Of a DNA stretch of 64,000 nucleotides, positions 19,235-28,534 are shown in pieces. The translations under genes were made by a program, and so were the position numbers. How positions within the stretch are numbered: position 1 is the first letter of the stretch; the number at the start of each line of letters is the position of its first letter. Under the pieces are notes generated by a model that saw nothing but the letters and a program-made list of their open reading frames with translations, searched no databases and was not told the DNA's origin. The DNA is from Aurantiochytrium sp. KH105 (Eukaryota > Sar > Bigyra > Thraustochytrida > Thraustochytriidae): assembly GCA_003116975.1 (NCBI GenBank), contig BGKB01000014.1, positions 452,601 to 516,600 of the forward strand, written 5' to 3'.

Positions 19235-19792
19235 ATGGCCACCAAGGCGCTCCAACACGTGTCGAAGGCCTTCGTGAAGCTCGCTGTGCTCGAACCGTCG
19301 AGCGTGGTTGCCAAGGAGTTCGTGAGCGTGGCGCAGTCTCCCAAGGTGCGCAAGTCGTGCCCCGGTCTCGAGCTCAAGGTCAGCCTTCTTGACCCGCCAA
19401 CTATTTCCCCGCAAGCATTCGGTAAGTCAGCCAGGTCCTGAGCTGTCGGCATCTCGCACGAATCGTCGTGATCTTCTTGTGTCCAGAACTGCGCGACACA
19501 AATACAATCTTTTCGCTTGCAAGAGAACTTGCGTTTGGCCTACAGAGGGCTGGCTGCTCATCATCGCTCACAACACAGCGGCAAAGACAGACGACTAACT
19601 CGCAAAGCTTTGCGCTGTCCATCATATTCTCTTTGGTTTTGCACAGAGTCTGATCTGGAAAGGTCAAGCATTCATCTTACGTTCGCTGACAAGTCGGAGC
19701 TCTCCTTTGATGCTGCGTGGTCAATGCAAGAGGTTCTTAAGACCTGCATTACCCACGCAGACGAGAATGAAATCCCTGTGATTAAGTCTTGA
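19235..19792 (+). CDS. MRPL53: Mitochondrial ribosomal protein mL53-like (two exons)
   Basis: 110 residues from two exons, 19235-19421 and 19647-19792, with a 225-bp intron (donor GTAAGT, acceptor TTGCACAG). Using the AG two bases later would create an immediate stop, so the upstream AG is chosen. The fold suggested is the small thioredoxin-like L51/S25/CI-B8 type, as in mL53 (yeast MRPL44): an N-terminal strand FVKLAVLEPSS, helix VAKEFVSVAQSPKVRKSCPGL, strand LELKVSLLD, then IHLTFADKSELSF and the helix MQEVLKTCITHADE. The length fits (human 112). It would act in the mitochondrial large ribosomal subunit. The similarity is by fold pattern rather than strong identity. Confidence 0.6.
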
Positions 19793-20473
19793 TTGAGCCA
19801 TGTATTGATTGATTGATTCATTGATCGGTTTCTTTGGATGAGTGAGTGAGTGAGTCAATGGGTGATCCAACATGCAATGCCTTGTCTTGTATTCATGTAT
19901 TATCATCTCTTTGGAAATGGGAAAAGAACTTGCGCCGCTTTTCTCGACGCAGAGCAGCGGTATCGTCTTCCGTTATCCTTACTTTTTACAAAGAGTCTGT
20001 TTTTTTTAAATACCCAACATGGAGGCATGGTGATGTGCGAGTGAGCCTCGATTTTTTTATTTGCTCTTCCTGGACCTATGAGGCAAAGAAACGACTGGGT
20101 ATCTCCGAAATTTGGCCCCAATTCCTGCACTCTACTACGCTTCGATCTCATGTAGACCCCACGGAAGCTCCGTGCCACATTGGCGGACCCCAGACTCGGT
20201 CTTGTTTCGTCTTGTTTCGTCTTGTTTCGCAGTGGGCCTCTTACGTTTTTATTGTAAATTTAGACCCGGAAAGGGCCTAAAAGAAGTTGCGGCCGCGAGC
20301 TTGTGGTCAACTAGCACTGCAAACCAAGTCCTTGCGCGCGACCGAGGGCTTCGCAGGCGCGGCAGAGCGCGGCGCGATCGAGGCGGCGGCGGGGGGGGCT
20401 GGAGCGCCCGCGCAGCTGTAGCGCGCGCTATCCTCTCGGGTTGACGGCACGTACGCGCTCGTAAAACAAGAAG
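19793..20473. other. Intergenic 19.8-20.5 kb with short tandem repeats
   Basis: Contains ATTGATTGATTC and GAGTGAGTGAGTGAG (about 19806-19855) and three copies of CTTGTTTCGT/C at 20201-20230. A CCTTGCGCGCG element is present about 140 bp before the next start codon. No gene seen. Confidence 0.45.
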
Positions 20474-21487
20474 ATGACGATTGGTCTGCTGGCGCTGCGC
20501 TCGGCGGCGCGGTCGCTCGCGACGACGACTGGCGCGCCCCGGGCTACTCAGCAGTACGCAGCACGAGGCGCAGTCTCCCTTCTCAACTCGCACGTGGAAA
20601 CCTTGGCCATGGCGCAGCCCGTGCAAAAGGTCCAGGCCCGCACCATGGTTGCCAAGGCCACGGGCGTCAAGAGGGAGGGCTTTTTTGACCGCATTGGCAA
20701 CATGCTGCAGTCTCGCACCGAGAAGACGCAGGAGAAGGGGCGCCTAGAGATGGAACGCGATCTCATCGAATTCATGAAGACGCAAGATCACTTTCCGCTC
20801 TCCGTGTACCGCGGTGTTATCGAAGTAAGTCAACCATTGCCCCAAATTTCAGTGCATCGATCGCCAACACGCTCGGCCTCGTGCGTGGTGCTTGAACTGG
20901 GGAAGAGCACTACAAGTCTCTGGAGAGGCAAGTACGTCGACTAACATTGAACTCGCTGCTGTTGATTCGAACGCGCTACTTTTGACCCCAAACAACAGAA
21001 ATCCGTAGAGAAGAGCGAGGAAGGTTACAGATACTGGCTTTCCAAGGTTCCTGGTGTTCGAGAGGCCTCGGGACGTGAGCAAACCGACGCCATGCTGAGC
21101 ATCTTCGATGTGATGACTTCCACGGAGCTCAGCGGCGAGACTCCACTTGGTCCAGCCGAAGTCGAGCGCATTGCTACTTCTGCTGGCGTTGACATCCAGG
21201 CTGTGCAGCAGCTCGTGCAGATGCATGCAGCCATGCAGCAAATGCACCGCTGGATCAAGCACCGCCAGGCCAAGAATGAATTTGTTCCTGATTCCTTTGC
21301 CGAAGCCATGAGGCACATGCGTGTCGATCGCGAGGGCGGCGCTCCCCAGCGCCCGCCTCTCTGGCGAGTTGCCCTCATCAAAAAAGAATTCGAGCAAAAG
21401 AACAACTTTCGCGACAAGTATGGCCGGAGGCGCGGCTCCTCCATGCTCAAGAAGATGCGCAAGAACAACGAGGCTCTTGCGAGGTAG
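20474..21487 (+). CDS. SRP54 M-domain-like mitochondrial protein (two exons)
   Basis: 279 residues from exons 20474-20824 and 20999-21487, with a 174-bp intron (donor GTAAGT, acceptor AACAACAG) in phase 0; the junction reads VIE/KSVEKSEEG. The N-terminus is rich in Arg, Ala and Ser without acids (LRSAARSLATTTGAPRATQQYAARG), a good mitochondrial presequence. Residues about 150-215 (MLSIFDVMTSTELSG, PAEVERIATSAGVDIQAVQQLVQMHAAMQQM) resemble the helical M domain of SRP54, the part that binds signal sequences and SRP RNA; no GTPase domain is present. The C-terminus is strongly basic (RDKYGRRRGSSMLKKMRKN). A mitochondrial ribosome-associated or protein-insertion role is possible but inferred. Confidence 0.6.
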
Positions 21488-21637
21488 AATGGTATTGCTT
21501 TCTCCTTCAAAAAGAAATTATAACTTTTACGGAGCGCAAGCTTGCTCATCGCATTCGAGAACTCCATTTCTTTTCAGGACGAGGGGCTTCGGCCTCTGAC
21601 TGGTTCTGACGAGACACCAAGATTTGTCGCAATCAAT

Positions 21638-22124
21638 TTATTGTTCCGGGAAAACGAGCGCCCATTCATGGATCTTGTAGCTGGTGATAAGTCCGTTCTT
21701 CAAGTAAGGATCACCTTGAGCAAAATCGTCTACGAGCTGCTTGTCATCGCATTCAAAGTGCAGCACCGCGCCCTCTGCCGCGCCGTACGCGCCGGCGGTC
21801 TTAATGACACCCTTTTCATATTGCTCTTTGACTCTGGCCAGGTGATCCGACCGGTACGGCTCGCGCTTCTCCAGCATGCCGTCGACGTACTCGTCTTTTT
21901 GCGGGTGGAACACAAGCACGTGTTAGAGCAAGCATGTTCATCTTTCCTTTTCACGGACGGGGGGGGGGTAATTCCTTTGTTGGTTCAGTCATGGAAAACG
22001 TACAGTTGAGCAGGTAGTGCTTCTCGCGCACAGCCATCTGCATCGCTCTCGGCGCGAGGCCCGTTCGGAGCGTCGTCCGGGCCGCCTGAGTCTGCAAGCG
22101 CCGCGCCGCAGCAAGAAGCGCCAT
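21638..22124 (-). CDS. YciI-like (YCII domain) protein, mitochondrial (two exons)
   Basis: 125 residues from exons 22004-22124 and 21638-21894 on the minus strand. The 109-bp intron has donor GTACGT, a CTAAC branch site 26 bp before the acceptor AAAAAG, and includes a run of ten C (G on the plus strand). The join gives HYLLNYEYVDGMLEKREPYRSDHL, which fits the YciI pattern HYLL-x-Y-x-Y-x-x-x-x-LE-x-R-x-PYR-x-x-HL. The rest matches the family: GVIKTAGAYG, then FAQGDPYLKNGLI and WALVF. The first about 30 residues (MALLAAARRLQTQAARTTLRTG) look like a mitochondrial targeting sequence. YciI proteins are small ferredoxin-like-fold proteins of uncertain enzymatic role. Confidence 0.82.
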
Positions 22125-22803
22125 TTTGCTTTGCCTTGCGTTGCTTTGCTTGGCTTGACTTGGCTTGGCTTGGCTCTGCTTTGATTGCTCGCTCGCTTGC
22201 CGCTTGCTCACTTGGTTGCGCTTCCTCACGTATGGCTGGCCGGCCTTTGCGCTCTGGGCACCACGCGCAGACCTACAAAATCGCTTTTTGCTTTCTCTCA
22301 CACCTCACCTCACCGCACCTCACCTTGACTTGACTTGTCATCCATTTCGAATTCGATCCTTTTTCTTCGATCTCTCGCACAGACCAGCAAGAAAACGACC
22401 CGAAGAAAGTACCTGGATGAAGACTCACGTTGTCATCATTGAGCAAGACGAACGCGATGAAGTAGATGTTGTTCGCGACGAGAAGCGTGCGGCTTCAAAA
22501 GATTTCACGATCCAGTAAAAATCATCAAAAACGTAGCAGCATATCTTTTCTTTTTCGACTGCCCCAGATCCAGGCTCAGAAGAAGGTCCTTCGCTCTCGA
22601 CGCACATCGACTCGCTTCGGATCGCCAAAAACATTGCGATGTCTCGGAATCGCGCAGGTCGTCCCTTTTTCCATCGTCGATCGGATCGACCTCGTGCTAC
22701 AGTGTCACGTGTCACCAAGTTTTCGCTCGCGAGTTTGGCAACAAAATAACTTGAAGAGCCACTTCAAGTTTGGTGGAGATACTGGTAGGGGCGCCGCGGC
22801 GCG
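22125..22803. promoter_or_regulatory. Divergent upstream region (YciI-like / WDR59-like)
   Basis: Just upstream of the YciI-like start is a CTTGG/CTTGA/CTTTG 5-bp periodic tract (about 22130-22185), and at 22298-22340 a second one, CACCTCACCTCACCGCACCTCACCTTGACTTGACTTG. The remainder shows no coding signal; in particular no WD40 repeats are encoded here. Confidence 0.5.
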
Positions 22804-25740
22804 ATGCAGGGCGGACGAGAGCACGGGCGCGGAGCGAGCGGACGCAGAGGAACCGACAAGGCCAAGCCGTTCCTGAGCGCCAAGAAATCGCAATCTCACA
22901 GCGGACACGGCCATGATCAGCACAAGCAGCAGTCGATCTTGGCGACAGCCAGGAGCCTCAGGCCCACAACAGACTTGAGCGCATTCTCTGCAAACAGCCA
23001 GAGCACACAGTCGATCTCGAGTGTCTTCTACCTGCCTCAGCAGCCGGCGTCCCCTGCTAATGCCACGGTAGCCCGTGCCACCTCGATGGAGTCGTCGACT
23101 AGCACGACGAGCAGCGTTGGATCTGCCACGCTCGTTTCCTCGTCGCAGCAGCCCTCTTCGGTCACGCAAATGCTCACCAACCTGAAGAAAAAGGCCAGAG
23201 CAGGGAATCTTCAGGGCGTGCGTCTTCAACATGTCGACCTCGTGACGCCACGTCTTGTAGCACGCTGCAGCCCGTATCTTCGCGACCTCACATTCGACGG
23301 AAAGCCTCTAACCGCTGACCTCGCGGACCTTGCGCGAAATGTCGAGGAAGAGTATGCCGTGCGCGTTCTCGTATCCTTTAACAAACCAAATGGGGAAGTG
23401 CACGTTGCCACTGTCCCAGTTGCCGACTCGAAGGATACCCGCTTTCTCCGCGCAATTGAAGGCGTACGCAATTCCATCTCCAAGTTCAAACCGCGCATTT
23501 CCCAGCCCATCGAGAATGTTCTCAAGCTCGTCGTTAGTAACTTGAACGCAGCGGCCCGCGATTGTATCGTTGACGCTGCAGACGCACTTGCAGGTCGCGA
23601 AGGCGCCCCTGTCAATGATGCAGAAGCTGTCCCGCCACCGGGAAGCACACAGTCAAACACGCGCCCATCCTCGTCTCTGCTCTTTCAAATGGACATCTCA
23701 GAAACGCAGTCACGTAACAGAATTGCCGCGCGACCTCGTGGCGGTGCAGCCGGGCGACGTGCAAACTCTTCGTCCTCCATACCGAGTGTGAGTTCGGGTA
23801 TCGCTCCCGCGCCCCGCAACAAGACCCCGGTGGGAGGCCTGCGAAGTAACGCCAGCGATGGCGGACTCACGCAGCGCACTGTGTCTACTGATTCTGGCGG
23901 GGCGGAGCCGCGCTCGCAGCCGTGCCCTCGTTTTGCCGGCGCCTCGTTCAGTGGACCTGGCCTTCTTGTTGCCTTTAGCAGCGGCGTTACCGAGCGTCTT
24001 CGCCAGCTCTCACACATTTCGCGTCCGCGCCGCGTGCGTCTCTCGCCTCCAGGCAAAGCGCCCGTTCCAACTGCAGACGCCGAGCGTCCCGTGCCACGTA
24101 CCTACGAGGAGCTCATGTATCGACTTCGCATTGACGAGGCGCCCAGCACGCTACGTCCCATCGGCTCCGACCGACACTTGCGACATCCCGGCGGATCTGC
24201 AAACTCCCTCCTCGACGACGTGCCAAGCCTTCTCTTTAGCGGCAAGGCTGACTTTCCCGAGGAGCTCTCCGCTGACGAGGCGCACGCCATGAGCGCACGT
24301 TTTGCCAAATACGAGAGCGTCCAAGATTCTTTGTCAATGCCCACTGCTGTAAATGGCGGCGTTCCGGGTACGAGCTCGCCGCGGGGTCCTCCGAACCCAG
24401 GAAGCGCCAGTTCGGATGGCGTTACTGTCACGCCTACATCGGAAGATGTCATTCACGCGCACGATGCGCGCGCGCAAATGCTGCGTAGAGTGGTCATTCT
24501 CGACTCAAGCCTGCTCAGCCCGATTCAGCGCTTTCTGGGTCGTGCGCTTCGGATCGGCGCCCTTGACTCTTTGCAAAAGGGTGCGCGCGCCGGACCTGCG
24601 GTGCTCCTTCCTGGCGCCAAGCCTCACATGCGCGCTTTCGGCGAGCCAGTGGCAGCAACGGGACCCCTCGCTCTGACGAATCTCTCGGAGCGCGCAGGCA
24701 AACTTCGTCACCGTGGGTCATCGTCAAGTCGCTGGTCGGCCGACATCCCATTCAAAGAACGCAAGGACTCTACAATCGTACAAATGCACGATGATGGACC
24801 ACTCGGACCTGCAAAGAGTGCCAAGACTGCTGGGGAGGAGGAAAGGGAAGCTAGGCAACATGAAAAAGACTTTCAGCATCTACAGGGACCACACGATATT
24901 GCCGCTCATGTTGAGAGCGAGGACGAGGTGGACATGGACGAGGAAGACGAAGACGAAGAACTTACTTCACTCGAGTCGCTCTTGTGTTGGTGGGACGACT
25001 TTAGCGACGAGTCAGTGCATGTTTGGGACCACCTACCTCTTCACGTGGCCAACATGCTGGCAAGTCAGTCGGTAGGACGCTTTGATCTTGTGCAGACCTG
25101 GCACACCTTGCGTCTTATATGTCACCCAGATATTGCTGCGTACGAGAGCAATCTCACCAAAGTAATGGCGCCAGGGCCTCGCAGCGCCGAGCGCGCAGCT
25201 CGTTGGGCCATGCACCCGTGCGGACGACGTCTCGTGCAGCGAATCTTTCAGGACTTGGCCCACTTCAAGGATGTCCAGTCTCTTGCCATTCTTTCGTGCG
25301 TTCTCCAAGAAGAATCAAACAGTGAAGATTGGAAAAACACCATGTCACTTCTGGATCCGGCTCATCGAGAAGAGCATGATCGTTTTCGGCGCGCTTATGC
25401 AAACATTCTGCATCGCTGGGGTCTCAACACGAAGCGCGCCGAGGTCATGAAGTACGTCAAGCCCGATTCCCTGCAGACCGAAACAAATCACGTTTCCATT
25501 GCTCCATCGTGCGCACACTGTGGCTCGATGCACGGCATTGACGGTGATGTGAATCGACTTCGCTGTGCAAAGGGTCGACGCCTACAATGTGTCATTTGTA
25601 GCTGCAGCGTACGTGGATTGTGCACCTTTTGTCCACTTTGCGGGCACGGTGGCCATGCTGAGCACATGAACGCGTGGTTTCTTGCTGCCAATGAGTGTCC
25701 GACTGGATGCGGGTGCACCTGTGGAGACCACATCAAATGA
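22804..25740 (+). CDS. WDR59: WDR59-like GATOR2/SEACAT subunit lacking the WD40 propeller
   Basis: 978 residues. WDR59 (yeast Sea3) is a GATOR2/SEACAT subunit that controls TORC1 in response to amino acids at the lysosome or vacuole. The C-terminal half matches well: HPCGRRLVQRIFQDLAHFKDVQSLAILSCVL, then LLDPAHREEHDRFRRAYANILHRWGLNTKRAEVMKYV, then a zinc-binding end from residue about 902 with CVICSCSVRGLCTFCPLCGHGGHAEHMNAWF and CPTGCGC (human CAICHVAVRGSSNFCLTCGHGGH and CPTGCGC). An RWD-like segment is possible at about residues 130-255. The N-terminal beta-propeller found in WDR59 elsewhere is absent: the protein begins with a basic Ser/Thr-rich region, and the upstream 680 bp has no room for it. 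An acidic stretch (DEVDMDEEDEDEE) lies near residue 710. Confidence 0.85.
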   Translation: MQGGREHGRGASGRRGTDKAKPFLSAKKSQSHSGHGHDQHKQQSILATARSLRPTTDLSAFSANSQSTQSISSVFYLPQQPASPANATVARATSMESSTSTTSSVGSATLVSSSQQPSSVTQMLTNLKKKARAGNLQGVRLQHVDLVTPRLVARCSPYLRDLTFDGKPLTADLADLARNVEEEYAVRVLVSFNKPNGEVHVATVPVADSKDTRFLRAIEGVRNSISKFKPRISQPIENVLKLVVSNLNAAARDCIVDAADALAGREGAPVNDAEAVPPPGSTQSNTRPSSSLLFQMDISETQSRNRIAARPRGGAAGRRANSSSSIPSVSSGIAPAPRNKTPVGGLRSNASDGGLTQRTVSTDSGGAEPRSQPCPRFAGASFSGPGLLVAFSSGVTERLRQLSHISRPRRVRLSPPGKAPVPTADAERPVPRTYEELMYRLRIDEAPSTLRPIGSDRHLRHPGGSANSLLDDVPSLLFSGKADFPEELSADEAHAMSARFAKYESVQDSLSMPTAVNGGVPGTSSPRGPPNPGSASSDGVTVTPTSEDVIHAHDARAQMLRRVVILDSSLLSPIQRFLGRALRIGALDSLQKGARAGPAVLLPGAKPHMRAFGEPVAATGPLALTNLSERAGKLRHRGSSSSRWSADIPFKERKDSTIVQMHDDGPLGPAKSAKTAGEEEREARQHEKDFQHLQGPHDIAAHVESEDEVDMDEEDEDEELTSLESLLCWWDDFSDESVHVWDHLPLHVANMLASQSVGRFDLVQTWHTLRLICHPDIAAYESNLTKVMAPGPRSAERAARWAMHPCGRRLVQRIFQDLAHFKDVQSLAILSCVLQEESNSEDWKNTMSLLDPAHREEHDRFRRAYANILHRWGLNTKRAEVMKYVKPDSLQTETNHVSIAPSCAHCGSMHGIDGDVNRLRCAKGRRLQCVICSCSVRGLCTFCPLCGHGGHAEHMNAWFLAANECPTGCGCTCGDHIK

Positions 25741-25801
25741 AAACGACCACATCAAATGGAAAGGATCATATCAAATGAAAACGACCACATCAAACGAACA
25801 C
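25726..25801 (+). repeat. Four-copy 19-bp tandem repeat overlapping the WDR59 stop codon
   Basis: Units at 25726-25744, 25745-25763, 25764-25782 and 25783-25801, consensus GACCACATCAAATGAAAAC. The first unit encodes the last four residues (DHIK) and supplies the TGA stop; the other three lie in the 3' UTR. Confidence 0.9.
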
Positions 25802-25917
25802 GATCTAGAAAAGGAGGAGAGAACATGCATCTTCGAAATACTTCAGATCGAGGAAGACAGGTGGAAAGAATGGAGCGAGCAGACGAGCTTTCGCTACGGG
25901 CGAACAGCACTTTCACA

Positions 25918-27840
25918 TCAATTTGACAAAGTAGAGATCGTGAGCGACGGACGCTCACGAGCTGACGAGGCGCGTGTAATAGGATGACTTTTTTCCGCTG
26001 TTCGCATATAAAGTTCACGTGCCCAGCGAAGTTGTGGGGGCGACTTGCTCTGGTTCCACGATTTGGCACAGGCCCACCCGCAGAATTGGCCGATTCCCTC
26101 AGTCATTGGACGGTTGTAGTCACGGGGGATAGCAACGTAGGCATCTGAATGCGCAAGGCTTCGCTTGCACATGTGGCATGCGCCAGGTTTCCGGTCATTC
26201 TTTCGCCCTGCAGTACGAGCTCGACGTCGGCGCCCTCTCACGCATCCGCTCGGCGCCGTGCGCGCGCGGGCGTTTTCTGTCGTATTCGGCGCCGTTTGGT
26301 CCTCATTGAAGCCACGGACTTCGTCTGCATGGAGTCGCGCTGTCAACGATGTAATCGAAGCCAGAGTCGCTTCATACTTTCTTTCCGCTGCTGAAGACTT
26401 GTACATGCCTATGACCGCCCCGGCAGACGCCGCATTCTTGTGCAAGCGCTCAGGCTTGGCCCGAGCCAAGGTTTGCCGACTCAGACTGTGTGCAAGGCCA
26501 ACACTCCGGTGAGCTGTCTGAAATCGAGTCCAGACGGCCTGCTCTTCGCTACGGGCCTTGGCTTTCAGCCTCTCGAGCTGCAGGTTCCGTCGATCCTGGA
26601 GGATGCGTAGTGCTCGAGCCTGCTTGGCCTCAAGGTTTGCCGCAGCTGCTTCAATGTTACGCAGGCACGTGTCGAGAGCGCACTGCCTTTCTTCGCTTGC
26701 GAGTCGCTCAATCTTCTCTTGAAGCACTTTTGCTTGCGGGTAGTCCTGGGCCTTGACAAGGCTCAGCTCCCGCTGCCTCAGGTCCATAACAGTAGCTGAA
26801 AATAAGAGTGGCTTTTCTCGGAAAGACTCAAAGGTTTCCTCCCTGAGCTCTCGGCGGTCCTTGGCATCCGCTTTTCGCTGCGCATCAACCTGCACTTGCG
26901 TCTCCTTCTCGAAAGCCTCGAACCTTGCTCCCCATTTTCGCTTAAGAGCATTCAGACAGTCTTTTTCCTGCGTGTCAAGCGTTTTTACCACGACATTGTG
27001 CTTAGCATCTGCTTCGCTCATTCGCGCCTGCGAAAGCTCCCCACCGAGATCCTTCATGCGTCGAAAGACCTTGGCAGCGTCCTGATACTGTCTGCGCTGA
27101 CTCAGATCTTGCAATTCAGAATGCAGCTTTTGAAGTGTCTTTGCTTTAGAGGCAGCTGCGACGCTACTTCTTCGGAGCGGTGCGAGCTTCACTTTTGGAG
27201 TCTGCAACGTGAAAGGGTGTGCTTTCCGTTTCGGGGCAACCTCATCGGCCACCTTGCCACTGTCGCTTTTGCATTCAAGCGTGCTCCCGGCGTCTGAACT
27301 CACTTTTGCTTCTTTGACCTCCAGCGATGCTACGGATGGTGCCTTGGGATAATGCTGAGCAAATTCTGGAGGCGGCGGAGCAGGTCCGAGTTTTTGTTCT
27401 TCGACTTGTGCCTTGGCTGGCAAGGAACTCGGCTGACAGCTTTCTTCAAGAGCTTCTTGGTGCTTCTGTTCCTTTTTTATTTCTATCCTCTTTGGCTGTG
27501 CTGCGGTAAGTTCCTCTCGAGTACGATCGTCGAGCTCAGGTGCCAAGGCATGCGCAGATATTGCGTCTGGCGATACGGTATCAGAATGTTGAGCCATCGG
27601 CCCGTCTCGGGCGCTCTTTTGAGGGCTTTGCGCTGGCGAAGCTGCCCATGCACTCTCAGCAGGGGGTGGACTTTCTGGAGATGCGCCGATTTCGACATCT
27701 GCGCACATTTCCGCAAACATGTCCTCTTGGTCCGGGGTCTGAGTCTCGTAGTCATCATTGTCGCGGAAAAGATCAAGCGCTTGCTCGCTTTCCTCGCACA
27801 TGGCGGCAAAGACATCCTCGTCGCCCTCGCTGTCGCTCAT
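25918..27840 (-). CDS. Coiled-coil protein with C-terminal zinc-binding module, unknown
   Basis: 640 residues. An acidic head (SEGDEDVFAAMCEESEQ, with a second DMFAEMC copy near residue 41) is followed by Pro/Ser/Lys-rich linker, then coiled coil from about residue 235 to 460. Within it, SQRRQYQDAAKVFRRMKDL and VKAQDYPQAKVLQEKIERL look like a repeated UvrB/UvrC-interaction-type helical hairpin. Residues 555-600 contain C-x2-C (CHMC) and, about 30 residues later, C-x3-C (FCGWAC), with a DYNRP turn between: a zinc module of the treble-clef/MYM-like kind seen in large DNA virus and protist proteins. No named family recognised. Confidence 0.7.
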   Translation of the reverse strand: MSDSEGDEDVFAAMCEESEQALDLFRDNDDYETQTPDQEDMFAEMCADVEIGASPESPPPAESAWAASPAQSPQKSARDGPMAQHSDTVSPDAISAHALAPELDDRTREELTAAQPKRIEIKKEQKHQEALEESCQPSSLPAKAQVEEQKLGPAPPPPEFAQHYPKAPSVASLEVKEAKVSSDAGSTLECKSDSGKVADEVAPKRKAHPFTLQTPKVKLAPLRRSSVAAASKAKTLQKLHSELQDLSQRRQYQDAAKVFRRMKDLGGELSQARMSEADAKHNVVVKTLDTQEKDCLNALKRKWGARFEAFEKETQVQVDAQRKADAKDRRELREETFESFREKPLLFSATVMDLRQRELSLVKAQDYPQAKVLQEKIERLASEERQCALDTCLRNIEAAAANLEAKQARALRILQDRRNLQLERLKAKARSEEQAVWTRFQTAHRSVGLAHSLSRQTLARAKPERLHKNAASAGAVIGMYKSSAAERKYEATLASITSLTARLHADEVRGFNEDQTAPNTTENARARTAPSGCVRGRRRRARTAGRKNDRKPGACHMCKRSLAHSDAYVAIPRDYNRPMTEGIGQFCGWACAKSWNQSKSPPQLRWARELYMRTAEKSHPITRASSARERPSLTISTLSN

Positions 27841-28534
27841 AATTCCTTTTGTTTATCGACGCTGTGAATGGAAAACTACACGGCTTGCCACACTCAGCGC
27901 GCCAGTCTACTGGCGTCGCGCTGACTTGAGCCGGCAGCCGCTTCCGCGTCGAGTCGAGTTGCGTCCGTCCAAGAGGATTGCGTCGGTACGTGATCGTTTC
28001 GCCTCGTAGCGTGCGCCCATTTACCACGAGCCTCAAGTTCGCGATCACACTTGCGGCGATCCAAGAAAGAGTGCAAGACATCCACCTCGGTACGCGCAGC
28101 GCGCACCCCTCCGCGCTCAAAAAGGTGTGTGATGGGAACCCGTCGGGGCCCAATCAAGTATTGGGTCACTTTCTTTGATACCCCAAAACGGTCTAACGGG
28201 CAAATGCGTAGTACTTTTCTGTTGAGCTCGAAGGGCTCCAATGCTAACGAAAACAGAAGAAGAAGGAGGAGGAGCGCCAGGAGAGCAGTGGGTCCCGAAA
28301 CAACCCTCATCGAGCGTCACCTGGGCTCGCACGCATGCGCAGTCAGTAGAAAAAACAAGAGACAGCAGCTCCTTTGGCGTGGCAAGCGAGCGAGCCCCAA
28401 GACCAAGCAGGCCCAGGCGAGGCAAGGCAAGGGACCTAACACGCAAAGACACTTCTTGCAACGGGTGAGCGCGCTACGGCAGGCGTCGCGTTGGGGTGCG
28501 GAGGAGAGGCATAGCGACACCTCTATCGGCCAAG
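27841..28534. other. Divergent upstream region (coiled-coil/zinc gene / CC2D2A)
   Basis: 694 bp between two divergent starts. Has GAGTCGAGTTGCG-like and AGGCAAGGCAAGG 5-bp periodic segments (about 27949-27966 and 28405-28435). No gene seen. Confidence 0.45.

Noticed and set aside
18865..19452. 195-codon minus-strand frame over the mL53-like first exon
   Set aside because: It overlaps a spliced gene whose junction restores a sensible protein, and it shows no family resemblance.
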